From the NCBI GenBank assembly GCA_039881045.1, contig JAYWVB010000017.1:496001-560000 (forward strand): a stretch of 64,000 nucleotides of DNA, in the 5' to 3' direction. The first letter of the stretch is position 1; each line of letters opens with the position of its first letter. Positions 1 to 11,791 of the stretch are shown piece by piece. A program made the position numbers and the translations under genes. The DNA comes from Chaetomium olivaceum (lineage: Eukaryota; Ascomycota; Sordariomycetes; Sordariales; Chaetomiaceae). A model generated the notes under the pieces. It saw only the letters and a list, made by a program, of their open reading frames with translations, had not been told where the DNA came from and searched no databases.

Positions 1-3000
1 AGCGTTGCCCCGGTCCGCCGTTTCAGGGGCCGAAGCTGAAGCCCATCACAATCAAGTCAGGAGCAATTACTCCGACCTAGCCCACAACACCGTGCTTCCA
101 AAAGTCAACGTTGTCTCCTTTGCGGAGATGATTCTAAAAGAGGCTTATTTCCCCATGTTTGACACCAGCGCATTCTCAATTACGAAGGCGGGAACGACAC
201 CGGAGTTGGCAAAACAACCTCCGCCTCATGACGTTGAAACATGCTATATGTGTCATACAAGGCAATGATCCTTGATTTCCTTGTTGCAGTTTCCGGTGCT
301 TTTCGGTATTGATCCATTGACGCCCGTCTCCATATCGATCAAATGATCCTTCGCTAGACCACGCCCGCTGTTACAACACCTGTCCCCTGTTCATGAAGAG
401 GTTTTGAGGGGCAACGAGGGAGATCAATGACGTTTGGGAGGTACGTAGAGGCGGCTATCACACGCTTACTCGTTGTCACTCCGTTGTTCTTGTTCTGCAG
501 CTGTTATCCCAGTAAGACTAAGTAGGTGGGAGACGCCCTGGTCTCTAGTCACACGTCCTGTCGCACATTTGTGGCATCATGAGGCAGTTGACGGCCATGT
601 TGACCACCAATAAGTACTGGCCGCGTTTCGTAAACGTCCCACCACCACTTGCTATGTCCTTGACGTTTGAAGACCATTATCATGATATTACTATAATTGT
701 TTAACATACGGGTATGCCCGTGAGCTAGAATACTACGGGCGGTTTGTTTACTTCTAACACGCCCTCGAATGGGGGTTGTTTCACCACACTCCGTGTTGGA
801 AAACATACTCGAAGCTGAATCGAGGTCACTCCGAAGGGCCGCGTCAATAGTCATGTTGCTTGATCAAACTCCCCTTGAAGAACGTTTCGCCACCTAATCA
901 TCACCATAGTGATGATCAACCCGTTCTGGGGCGGATATCCAACCGAAGTGCCGAGACAACGGCACACTAGTGGCCGCGTTCGATGCCAACCAAGCCGAGT
1001 ACGCTAGCCAAACGGCGATTGCACCCCCATCCAGGACCGATGCTTTCTCACAGCAATCCCAATGAAGCCAGCCGCGCAGCGCGGCTGGCTCGGGAATGTT
1101 AGAGACACGCTCAACCCTTTTCTGATATCCCCCTCCCCCCGTCAGCAGACGACGCAGCTTCCCAACCAGGCAAGGTAAAGGCCCTCAGCTCAAACCCAAC
1201 ACGGAGCAACCCGCCCAGTGCGGTAACAGAGCAACATGCCCACAAACCGGCTAGCCAGCTTCAGTCATGACAAGCGCCCGACCCATTCGGCAAAGCACCG
1301 AGACATGAAGTTCAATGCCAAGCAAATGCAAGACGCGGAGAAAGAAACACGTGCAGTTAGATGAAAGTGGCAGGGGGCATGGGGGGAGGAGATGCGACGA
1401 ACGCAAGCGTCGAATGGCAGAGCAGAACGCCATGTTCACCATCTCATTCGTTCGGAGGACTGATTTTCACGAGGAAGCAGGGACAGGGGGGAGCTAGTTG
1501 CCCGAATCGGCAAGGCGAGAGACAAAAAAGCTCATGGGACGAACGGGGGTTCGTTTGAACATTCATCGAGATGGAGAGGAACTGATAGGAAGCAACAAGC
1601 ATGGTGGCATGGTTTCGAGGAGGGCTGACCAGCTGCAGAGAGAGAGATCGACGGCTAGCCAGCCGGGGCGGGAATCACTCCGGTGACAGAGATCAGGTGC
1701 GCCCGACCTCCCGGTCATCGGCACGTAGTCAACGACGTCTGCGGATGCATTCATGTCGGCGACAAGTGATGATAGGCCCCCTTCCCCGGGGTGGGCAGGA
1801 GACGGACGCTGGAGGTTGAAACAGAGCTCCCGGCTTGCCCTTGCGCGGTCGCAGAATCCGGGGTAAAAAGCGCAGGTGGGCGGGCGTCTCGGCCAATACA
1901 AAGTAGTGGAGGTGAGTTAGTGCCGGCGGGAAGAGCCTCGCGCCGCGAGTCCGCGCCGGTGGAGCAGAGCTTGTGACAGGGCGTGACGGTGTCGCTCATT
2001 GGCGAGCGGGGGGCTCTTGAAAGGGTCACTTGTCGAAGTTGTCCCCCGGCTTGCCCAGCACAGGACAAGACTTTCGGTCCCGCGTTCTGCGCCTGATACA
2101 CTGGCTTGCAGTGCTTGCCCGTTTCCCTTGTCCTTGTTCTTGCGCCGGCCGATCCCGCTCTTGCGCGGGGCCATTTCGGTCCCTCGGCGATTGACATCAA
2201 AGTCACCTATGTTTGTAACTACAGGCTAGGTAACTACACCAAAAGCGGGCTACCGAGCCTGGCAACATGCTCGCTTTGGGCGGCTGCTGAACCCAGAAGG
2301 AACGAGTGAGATGAGGAGCGATGATCGGTGTCAGCGGAACGGCATTGAAGGCAATCTTAAGAAATCTTAAGACTGCCATTCGAATGCTACGGGCGGCACC
2401 TGTTGTGCCGAGTTGCGCGCCTGGGGATGAAGGTGGTGATGCGATGGTGGTGATTGCGACATTGCAATGACCAGGATTCGCGACGCGCGGTTGCGCTCGA
2501 AAACGACGGGAACTTTTGTTGTGTGATAGGGAGAGAGTCCAAGGAACAAGGCACGGCGAGCTGATCTCATGCTGATGTATGTACTGTGTAATATCAAGCG
2601 GGTTAGGGTTATTTATGGAAGACGAGCGATTCGCCCAAAAAAAGAGCCAGTGAGTTTGCAGCAGAGCCGAAAACAATCATTTGTCGCTGCATTTTGAGCC
2701 ATTCAAAGAGCCAGAAACATGAGATTTTTGGAGCCTTCCTAACCACTCATCCATCGGCTTAACGATGCTGGGATGCACCGCCGCTCCCGCCACGCACTGT
2801 CCCCAGTCCTGCGGGGAAGTGGCGCAGGTTATCCCAGAAGATGCCGGGGAGGTCGGCAGACAGATCTGACAACTCATCCTGCGTCTGCTTGGATGACACA
2901 TTGTGTCGTCACCTGATCGGGATCGGGAATTCATGCAGAGGGGGGGGTACCATGCATCACTTTTCGCGTCCCGGCCCCTTCGTGTTTGCGATAGACACCT

Positions 3001-5690
3001 TGGCCATGTTCCGTTTTAATTTATGAGTCTACCGAGAAAGTCGAGCACGTTCCTTCGTTCTTCGGCCACTCAACGTGTCGCTCGGGTCAGCCTTTCCAGT
3101 AACGGGGAACCATTGCCGAATTTCGGCGCCAGTGCACGAGTGTCCACCCGGTCTGTCCCTCCACCACTTCGTCGGTGTTGAGGGGGGAATCGTACGTGTT
3201 GGGCTGAGGAAAAGAGATCGGAATTGGGTTTGAGGCTGTCTTGAACTGCAAGATGCCCTCCCCTGCTTGTTCTGGAAGCCTGATGTTGGTTGACCGCTCT
3301 GCGTGCTCATTGGGCCCATGAGGCCGCGATGGGTGAGTGAGACGGATGGCTGGGTCGGGTCGGGGCCCACACCGACTTTTGGCCTGGGAGGAGCCCGAGC
3401 GTTTTCCTGCAACCTCAATGCGCTGGCCCGCACCTCAACTTGGCACCGCTCCCTGCTTGCCCGGTGCCCTGGTCCGGCACCCGGCTGCGACCAAACTCGA
3501 AAACCACCCACCCGGCTGTTTGCCGGTCGAAGACTGTGCGTGGCGAGTCGGTATTCTCAAATTGGCCTAACCTTGGGCGCCGTTTGATGCCTTTCAGGGC
3601 CGGCGGCAAACGAGGCCCTTCCCATTCCGGACCGCGGCCAGAGGTCTCGACACTAATTCGGTGGGCCACAAGTGCCGGTGAGCGCGACGGATGCGGGTAA
3701 TCTGTACGAAATAGTGTAAAAGACAACGAAGGAGGGTTGGTTTCGAGCTGCCAGCTTTGCGAAAAAGCCAGAACGCCTTCTCTGCCATCACAGCCCGGGA
3801 GGTTGCTTGGGCTAAATTTAGGCCGGATCTGGACAGCGACACAACAGCCCGGAGCAAGGAGTCGTCAGCGGCTGTGGTGAGGCGGGTTTGAGTGAGGGAC
3901 TGCTTTGCCGATCGTCGGTGAAGCCGACATTTTGCATCTCCCAGACACGGCGGAGCCGGCGAGGCTCTGTACCGTTCCTAACTCACCGTGGGAGGGTTAC
4001 GGTTGCAATGTAGTCTGGAGGAACTGCCGACGTATTGAGGATCTTATGCGATGACCCGAGCTTGGTTGTTGGGGAAGGACTGCGGTTGAATCGTGGTGGG
4101 TTCCGTTCCGCGGGACTCGTCTGCATCCATCCCGGTCCCCTCTTCATCCCGGTGCCCGATCCTGTCTCGCTTGTCAGCCCGACGAGCATCTTGGTCACGT
4201 CATCAACAAATGCATGTTGGACAACGGCAGTGATGTCGAAAGTTGACAGCGAGGATGTTGAAGTAGCGTCTCAGTCGCTGTCAACGCCAACGCCAACGAC
4301 AACAACAACAACAACGTCAACACCAACGTCAACATCAACATTGACACTTTAGGCGCTCTTCTTTTTTTGGGAGCTGGAGACCTTCGGGTTGGGATGGAGG
4401 TTTTTCTTTTGCTTGACAGCTGTCACCTCAGGCGTCAGACGCGTGGGGTTTGTGAGGCAGGCACGCGTCGCACCTGCCAAAGTTGACCGCTCCGTGGGAC
4501 ATCCTCGCCCGTGGGCACTTTCCTGCAGCGACACCCCCGAAAACTCGTCGGACCCTTACCCCTCCCCTCATCAACCCCGCCAGCCACCTGCAACTTGGAA
4601 GCTGCAAAAATCCTCTTGCGGTGGGCCCCACTCGCTAGCTGATTCATCCAACCAAATCTGCCTGTTAAAGCAGTCAGGCCGCGCCCTCAAATCATCGTTC
4701 GGCCTTCCCTCGTCTCTCCTCCTTTCCCTCGCACAACCAATCAAGCACCTAATCGCCTCTCCACTGACGCGCTGCCGACGAGGGCAACGCCGTCCAAACA
4801 CCCCCCAAATTTTCATCAAATCAACGGCCGCCTCCAATTGCAAGCAGCAGCAGCAGCAATTGCAGTCCAATTAGGACCGCCAAACCACCCCAAAGACTGT
4901 CGCGCGACGTCATTCGAGTCGTTTGTACGTTTCCGCTTGCTCACTTGATCCGCTCCGAACCCAGGCAACGGTTTGAGTTTCGAGCCCGGACCAGCGACAG
5001 TTCTAACAGTCAGCCGAAGTTGTCAAGGGTTCAAACAGCCCAGTTCGCAAGAGACATCCTTGGCGCATTCGCCAGCATTGAGAGGCGCAGGCAGGTGACA
5101 GGTATGTTTTTCGTGTTGCGAACCCGCAGCCTCCTATTTTCAGACGGCTTGTCCCGCAGTCGAACCCCGACACAATCGTACTTTGTGTGGTCTGGGGTCC
5201 GAGATGGCCTTGCATGCCGTCGCCTTCGGCCATGATGCAATGCGCAGCCTAGCCCTGGCGCCCCAAGCCTGCTTGCGAGTCTGGTGAGGCGGTCGATCGC
5301 GGGACATCAGAGCCAGACTTTTAAGACAAGAAACAAAGCCCACTCACACTTTGCCACAGGCGCCAATTCGTTCGGCAAGAATCCCTTTTGGGTATCCACT
5401 CCAGGACGGCCGAAACAACTTTTAGCTTCATTTTCAGCCAGTCAACGGCTGAGCGCAAAAGGGCAGCAAATCAGCACCCGTCCCAAGCGACATCAGGAAA
5501 GAGGAAAACACCATTAAACGAGAGACCTATCACCGCCCTCAGCCTCGATATCGACCTCACCATTGGCCCTATCCCAGTCCCGTGATAGTTTCTGCCTGCG
5601 GACCGCAATCATCACCATCTCGCCGGCGTTCAATCATCGGCGCGGTTGCTGATTCCCAGGCGCAATTGCTAGAATTAACGCGCCGTGGCC
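1..5690. other. Intergenic or unresolved DNA, no supportable gene
   Basis: I see no conserved domain, no convincing intron-exon structure and no tRNA-like fold here. The longest open frames (for example 5-268 on + and 549-854 on -) have no recognisable motif and no coding-type codon bias. A strong hairpin lies at 1066-1090, and a CAA/AAC-rich simple repeat lies at about 4285-4350. A gene running in from the left edge cannot be excluded. Confidence 0.5.
1066..1090. repeat. Perfect 10-bp inverted repeat
   Basis: AGCCAGCCGC (1066-1075) and GCGGCTGGCT (1081-1090) are exact reverse complements separated by a 5-nt loop. The stem is GC-rich and would be stable in RNA or single-stranded DNA. No gene is near enough to assign a role, and no T-run follows. 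Confidence 0.75.
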
Positions 5691-7365
5691 CCTGTCCAAC
5701 AGCGGTCCGTCGACTGTTGTGTAAGTACCCTTCTCGACCTCATGTCACTGCACCTTACCTTCTGCACCTTTTTTGGGCTCTTGTCCTTGCATAGCCTACC
5801 CGCCAGCGACGCGTTGGTCTTCCCGCGGCTGCATCCTTTCGCTAGACCAATCTCCTGGCGCGGTTGTGCGAGGTCTTTTATTCTCTCTGTACCCGGCGAT
5901 ACTCGATCGCGTTGGGGTTTCGTCGTCGTTTCCTTTCCGCCCATATCTTTTTTGTTTTGTTTGTGTGGGTGTACTAATAACACAATCAGCCTTAGCGTTC
6001 GCGAAGTAGTTTTTCGTTTGGTAGAGTTGACTCGGACGGCCCATTCTGCACGCCAGAACTCCCACGATCGATAGATCTCGAGACGGTGCGTTGATTCTTT
6101 CTTTTTTCTTCTTGCTTACTCCTGCACCTGTCTCACACCAACCTCGAACCCCTCACCTCCCATCCGGGAAACATTCAGGTTCCCAGTTCCCCAGACACGC
6201 AAACTCCCCCACACCGTCCGACGTCTTGGACTTCCCCACTCTCGCACGCTTTGGTGCAACCCATTGCACCTTTTCCTTCTGTTCTCGGCCTGCATTGCAT
6301 TCTCGCCGCAGTTTTAGAAACGGCGGCAAAGAGGCCGCATGCGCTGGGGACCCCGCAGCGCCAAAACAACAGCCCCTTGGGCGACCAACGACTCCGCTGC
6401 CGCCTGGCACGACGAAGTCGAGATGCGCAGTTCCAGCGCATCCAACAACGTCCGTTGTCTAGCCTCAGGCTGCCTCTGGCCCTCTGTCATCCCTCCTCTG
6501 GTGATGCTGCCCCAACTAGGCATGGGGCGATGAGCTGGTTGACATGGTGGGCCTGCCTCGTGCATATCCCGTCATGCATGCCAGCGCATCAAACCGGCCC
6601 TGGCCCAAGGCGCCAAAACAGAGGCGCTCCACCACTCAGGACCTTGCCCCGTCTTCCCATCCGAGCTCCTTCGCTCATATACCTTACTTGACAACCCTGT
6701 GCTAACACGTATGGGTTCGTAGATTTGGGAGATCGAAAGTTAGACCAACCGCCGAGCTCACAGTTATTGCCCATTGGGTCTTATCTTACTGGCAAACATT
6801 GCGCCTGCGCAACCGTTTGTGCGCCTTCCCGTCCCGCAACCCGACGTCGGCACGACTCGGGGATTTTCAGGCTCGTCGTCCACGACAGAGTCAAAGGTGT
6901 CTTCGTACGGTCCCGTCCGCCCTCACGTGGCTGCCTTTGTCCACGCCATCTCCCGAGAGGCCTTGGATTGAGCCACCCAAGTTTCGCCTCGCAACGACAT
7001 CAGCCTGCATATGCTGCGGTGCGACCAATTGCGCAGCCCCGCTCCCATCCCATCGAGTGCCAACGCATCACTCCAATAGATTGGGTGCACACGTCCAGCC
7101 CAATCCACAGGTACAAAGTGACTTGAGCTTGTCAGTGTGCCTTGATCATCCCGATAGATCAGGGCCTTTAAGCTTTACCAGCCGTCGCGCGAAGTCTTTG
7201 GATCAACCGGAGTGGTACTCTCAGTGTCGCGTCTCCATCGTCGAATCCTTATCAGATCTACCTGCAGTCGGCTCCGCAATAGTCGACCCATAACTCCCTG
7301 TCGCATCCACAATAGGGCGATTGTCCCGGATCTAATTCGACGTTTTCGTCGGCATCTCTCCGAGG
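5691..7365 (+). promoter_or_regulatory. Probable hapB promoter and 5' leader
   Basis: This stretch lies directly before the hapB start codon. It is rich in pyrimidine runs and CAC/CCC words of the kind seen in ascomycete leaders, and it has no long conserved frame. Several CCAAT or ATTGG boxes occur, including an opposed pair at 7073-7084 and another CCAAT at about 7025-7029. Leader introns are possible but cannot be placed without transcript data. Confidence 0.4.
7073..7084. promoter_or_regulatory. Opposed pair of CCAAT boxes
   Basis: The sequence CCAATAGATTGG is two CCAAT boxes facing away from each other with a 2-nt spacer, 282 nt before the hapB ATG. CCAAT is the target of the HAP complex, of which HapB is the sequence-reading subunit, so autoregulation is a reasonable guess. 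Occupancy is not shown by the sequence. Confidence 0.35.
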
Positions 7366-8307
7366 ATGATGGAATACGCACAATACCAGCAACAACCGCA
7401 AAGCGCACACTCACAACCGCACATTCAGACAGGATATCCTACCTCGGCAGGCGGCAACAGCATCACCTCGCCGTCCACGCAACACTTGTCGCAAACATCA
7501 CCGATACTCCCGTCGCAGCAACATCAGCCCTCGCCAACACAGCCACACAACATGTACCAACCAGGGTATGGGGTGGCCCAACAAAACATGCACTATGGCT
7601 TGCAGGGGATGCAAGCTGCTGCCATGGCTGCCACCGCCGCCGCCGCCGGGTCTTCGTATCCGTACATGCCTTCGGATCCCAGCCTGCAGCAGTCGCCGAG
7701 GATGTCGGGCGTTGGCGCCAAGAAGGATGCCAGGGCAGGGCCGCGGTCGCCTCAGCAGATGTCCAACATCCCGCAGCAGCGGAGGCTCAGCCAGGTCGCC
7801 AGCCCCGGCGTCCCGAACGCGCCCACGATGCTGAACCACGGCGGACCCCGTACGGCTGTCCCCCCGCCCATGTCAGCCGCGCAGCAAATGCCGCCGCCGC
7901 AGTCTCCTGAGATGGCGTCTGGAGCCGTTGAGGAGTCGCCCCTCTACGTCAACGCTAAGCAGTTCCACCGGATTCTCAAGCGTCGGGTGGCTCGACAGAG
8001 ATTGGAGGAAGCGCTTCGGCTGACTAGCAAAGGTCGTAAGCCGTACCTGCACGAGTCGAGGCACAACCATGCTATGCGGCGGCCTCGCGGCCCCGGTGGG
8101 CGTTTCTTGACAGCCGAGGAGGTGGCGCAGATGGAGAGGGACAAGACGGGTGGCGGACCCGGCGAGAAGACGGAGGAGGCGCCGGCGAGCACCAAGACTG
8201 CGACGGGCGGAACGAAGCGCAAGTCGGAAGGCGGCTCGAACGGCCCGTCCAAGAAGACTAAGCGGGCGATATCGACCCCCGAAGACGACGAAGACGACGA
8301 CGAATGA
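7366..8307 (+). CDS. hapB: CCAAT-binding complex subunit HapB (HAP2 / NF-YA)
   Basis: This is a single-exon ORF of 313 aa. Residues about 190-250 carry the whole CBF-B/NF-YA domain. It opens with ESPLYVNAKQFHRILKRR, the helix that docks on the HAP3/HAP5 histone-fold pair. After a short linker follows the DNA-reading helix with YLHESRHNHAMRRPRG, then PGGRFLTAEE. The N-terminal half is Gln/Pro/Ser-rich, and the tail holds basic clusters (KRKS, KKTKR) likely to act as a nuclear signal, ending in an acidic run. In fungi the complex binds CCAAT in promoters and, with HapX-type partners, governs respiratory, iron and redox genes. The first ATG of the frame was taken; the next codon is also ATG, so the true start may be one codon later. 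Family identity is secure. Confidence 0.95.
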   Translation: MMEYAQYQQQPQSAHSQPHIQTGYPTSAGGNSITSPSTQHLSQTSPILPSQQHQPSPTQPHNMYQPGYGVAQQNMHYGLQGMQAAAMAATAAAAGSSYPYMPSDPSLQQSPRMSGVGAKKDARAGPRSPQQMSNIPQQRRLSQVASPGVPNAPTMLNHGGPRTAVPPPMSAAQQMPPPQSPEMASGAVEESPLYVNAKQFHRILKRRVARQRLEEALRLTSKGRKPYLHESRHNHAMRRPRGPGGRFLTAEEVAQMERDKTGGGPGEKTEEAPASTKTATGGTKRKSEGGSNGPSKKTKRAISTPEDDEDDDE

Positions 8308-10102
8308 TGATGGCGGAGCGAGGATGAGAGAGGAGAGATGTGGTCGAGGTGTATACCCGTTTTTAAATGTCCCAAGACATGTCATGAAGTTACGACAAAC
8401 ACCCCCCTTACTCTTTGTTTATCTAAACCGGGATCGCGCGCGCGCAAAGCGGAATGAGTTTGGCGAGGAGTCTGTGGGCCGAGCGAGACGGTGTGTTTCG
8501 AGTGTTTCTTTGTGTTTCTCTTTTCAGATTGGGCAAACACTTAGTCTGGCTTTTTTCTGTGCATCAACAGGGGACAGCTCTCGGGAGCGACCACTCGTTT
8601 TTCGGCTTTTTTGATCGTGTTTTGGTTTCTGTTCTGGTTGGCGAAGCGGCTCTGGGCATTTCGTATTTTCCCTCTCCCGGATACCAACGATACACTTGGC
8701 CTCACAGCATATCAGCGACACACAGAGCATAGCATGGCGGTCCCCATTTGGCAGGCTGGATTCCTTGGTTGGGGGTTCCTGGGGTTCCTGGGATGGGACG
8801 GCGGTTAGGCGGGGCAGGAGCACTCCTTTGCAGCGGTTTTGGGAAGGAAAGATAGTGCATCACGCGGTTACGACGGATACCCCCCAACATACCCCTGATT
8901 GTGGATGCGTTTACTTTTCTTCCCTTCGATGCTATTATTTATTATCTATTCTTTTTCCTTTTTTACCAGCGAGGATAACCTCTTGTGCTTTTAGCTGCGA
9001 GATGGGTGGGCGTGTGGTCTGGTCACCAACTGGCAGAATGGAACCCGCGATGGGAACAGCGAAAATAGGAGAAGAAAGAAGAAAAAGAGGTCACCCACTC
9101 AACACTCAACAAGATAAGAACGAAAAAAAAAAAGAATAACAAGACTCTGGACGGGATGTGCAGTGCTGGAAACAAGCTGCGACAGGTCGTCTCACGCGCG
9201 GTTCAGTATCGCGTTTCTTCGATTATCTACCTACCTTTCTTCCCTTCCGTGGAGGTCATCTGGGGGTCGTCACTGGTCAGCGTCGAGTCGGGTACAAGGA
9301 AAGAGGGAAGGGTCTGATATGGGGGAGATGGACATTGGAGGACAGAGCGAGAGCACTGCGTCCTCAATGCAACCCGGAAATCGAAATGCCATGTGGGGAG
9401 ACGCCAAGGTCGAACCGTCTCTTTCTGAAAACGCCGGGTACAGCGACCGGGGAGCGTTGGTGTGGTGGGTGTGTTAGACTCTGTATGGTCAGTTCCGTCG
9501 CCGGATACATGAAAAAAATTGAACTTGGATCTTTCTTCTTTGCGCTTTGAGTGGTCGCATACCGGGACCACCCACCCTACGCTTGGCTTCCGTCCGATTG
9601 GTAGTGAATTCAAATGGGTGATGGGTGAGCTGTGACAGGTGGGATCGGATCGAACCAGAAACTAAGAACTACTGCGTGCGGGCCGCTGGATGACACGCCG
9701 TCGGGGGGCATGCCGATTTGATGATGAGGCCGGCGCGATCTCGGGACGGGGCGGGGCGGCGGGGACCGGTCGGAGGTTTTTTGGTTGATTTGCGTGAACA
9801 CACAACCAACTGAAGGTTCCTTTTTATGTGCTGAAGTCAGCTTGTTAGTCAACCCCAACCCTGAGAAAGTGAACCCCAACCCTTTCTGATGTAGTTTGTG
9901 CCTTAGAATCAAGGCACCAACCATCATTCCAACATTCCAACCCATCAGCAAAAGCCAATGTGGGTCCTTCCGCCAACGACCCCAGCTCGCTCCAGGTCAG
10001 GCTCGGCAACTGCAGCACCCACTGAATTGCACGTCAACAGTCAACACCCGCACTGCACTGCCTTATCCCGTATTTGCAAAAGGGCAGCGCAACAAACTCA
10101 AA
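8308..10102. other. hapB 3' region and lsm2 promoter, no gene seen
   Basis: The first several hundred bases are T-rich and probably hold the hapB 3' UTR. A purine-rich tract lies at about 9065-9135. The remainder, up to the lsm2 start, shows no conserved frame or RNA fold. Confidence 0.5.
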
Positions 10103-10822
10103 ATGTTATTCTTCAGGTGAGTCCATCTCATTTCCCATCGAAAACAACCGTATCCCAAATTCCTGTTTCGAACTACCCCGCGATCTTCGTTTCGTTTTGG
10201 GACCAGGTTCCCTTTCCACAACTCAAGAGTCAAGACCTAGGCGAGGAGGAAAGGGAACTGCGGGGATTGAAATGGGGGCGTGCTTGATATGGAGGTGTAC
10301 CTATACTTATGCACCACACCGCAGCTTCTTCAAAACCCTCATCGACCACGAGGTCACGGTCGAGCTCAAGAATGATATCCAGATCCGTGGCGTCCTCAAG
10401 AGTGTCGACCAGTACCTCAACATCAAGCTCGACAATATTCAGGTTCTGGAGGAGATCAAGTACCCGCATATGGTGAGTCTGAGTGTGCTCTTGGGGGGGG
10501 GCGGTTGAGGGCGATGGCGGTGGTGGTGATGGTGGAGGTAGTAGTGGGACGAGGGAGGTTATGGATGGGATTCGTTGCTGACAGGGCGGGTGATGCGACA
10601 GAGCGCCGTTAAGAACGTCTTCATCCGCGGCTCGGTGGTTCGTTACGTGCATCTACCGGCGAACGCGGTGGACGTGCCGCTGCTGGAGGACGCTACGAGG
10701 AGAGGTACGTTTCCTGGTCAACCTATGGGCATGCATCACGGGACAGTCAATATTCTATTTGTGTTGTCCTCGGAGGCTGACAGCGTGCAGAGGCGGCGAA
10801 CCAGGCTGGAAAGGGGAAATGA
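10103..10822 (+). CDS. lsm2: U6 snRNA-associated Sm-like protein LSm2
   Basis: Four exons join in frame: 10103-10116, 10325-10472, 10602-10704 and 10791-10822, giving 98 aa. The tiny first exon codes MLFF and a split Ser codon. Donors are GTGAGT, GTGAGT and GTACGT, all with AG acceptors. The product has the Sm1 motif (NDIQIRGVLKSVDQYLNIKL) and the Sm2 motif (FIRGSVVRYVHL). The tail, LLEDATRRE followed by AANQAGKGK, matches the usual ending of LSm2, and the length is normal for the family. LSm2 belongs to the nuclear LSm2-8 ring that holds the U6 3' end and to the cytoplasmic LSm1-7 ring of mRNA decay. Without the splice model the gene looks broken, because the first exon is only 14 nt. Confidence 0.95.
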
Positions 10823-11420
10823 GTGAGGGATGGGGAAGGGGGCGTTGGTTTATGCTACGAGGGCGGGTCCTTAGAGGCGCTGCGTGTGCTCAAACACAAA
10901 ACAGAGCCCAGCGAGGAGCATTCTAGGAGTGTTTGCTCGGGGATGGGGAGGACTTTAAAGCACCAGCAAGAGATGAGTGCTGAATCAGCCGCATTCAGTA
11001 CCAAAAGAAAGGGGACCTTTTGGCCGTTGGTATCTGAACAGGTCACCTTTTTATGGAAGGAGGGGGCGGTGGGAAGGGAGCGTCGGTAGTGCCCAGATAG
11101 GAAATACCCTCAGACATCAGAGTTGGCTGTTACTATCCTCAACCGCTTCTAGGTGTTCTGCGAACATCATTCTCAATTTCTCGCATCCCCCATTAAAACT
11201 TTAGTAGCACAGTACGCTCTCACTTCCCAACCTCCATATTCACAAACCCCCTTTCATCCCGACTCCCTTACCAGTTCCACCGGCGTCACAAACCCTCCAC
11301 GCCAAACACGCTACGACCCCATCAGCAAGCTCTCCACATCCAAACACGGCGGCGTACCGCAGAGTCACCATATAGAGACCCCACCCCACAAAATTCCCTC
11401 ACACACACAAAATCCACACG
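10823..11420. other. Intergenic, lsm2 to tRNA-Met
   Basis: The first part probably contains the lsm2 3' UTR. The second part is AC-rich, ending in an AC microsatellite-like run at about 11401-11418 just before the tRNA. No gene is seen. Confidence 0.5.
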
Positions 11421-11525
11421 GGGAGCTTGGCTCAGTTGGAAGAGCGCAGGTCTCATATTGAGTTATGATCCCGTCTTTAGACCGGGGATATCCTGAGGTC
11501 GTGAGTTCGAGCCTCACAGTTCCCA
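11421..11525 (+). tRNA. tRNA-Met (CAT anticodon), with intron
   Basis: The acceptor stem pairs GGGAGCT (11421-11427) with AGTTCCC (11518-11524), with one G-T pair, and A11525 is the discriminator base. D-stem GCTC/GAGC and T-arm GTGAG-TTCGAGC-CTCAC are intact. The anticodon loop has T33 followed by CAT at 11454-11456. The intron follows position 37, at about 11458-11489 (32 nt), and contains a TATGA word able to pair with the anticodon region, as splicing endonuclease substrates require. The anticodon stem has one T-T mismatch next to the loop. The acceptor sequence looks like the elongator rather than the initiator tRNA. Confidence 0.93.
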
Positions 11526-11551
11526 GTTAGTGAATGGTGAAGGTGTGTTTC

Positions 11552-11557
11552 TTTTTT
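11552..11557 (+). terminator. RNA polymerase III terminator
   Basis: A run of six T residues starts 27 nt after the tRNA discriminator base. It is the first run of four or more T downstream of the gene, which is the usual Pol III stop signal. Confidence 0.7.
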
Positions 11558-11791
11558 GTCTGGCCTTGTTTTTGGGGAGGAGTGGTAGTTTGGGTTTTCT
11601 TAGCTTCTCTTTTTAAGAGGGGGTTGTTTTTGGCGTTTCATATTCTTGCGGTCCGTTTATTCGTGGTCAAGTTGACTCTCCAGTGGGTTGTTGCGGCCAT
11701 ACTAAGGGATGGGCGAGCATCCCTATGTATTTGCTTGCATTTTTGTTATACAAGACATGTAGATAAAACCCGTGGATCCGACAGCATCGGT

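Noticed and set aside
5..268. 87-codon + frame at the left edge
   Set aside because: No recognisable motif or splice signal; could be the end of a gene entering the window, but there is nothing to support it.
549..854. 101-codon - frame
   Set aside because: No conserved motif and no supporting codon bias.
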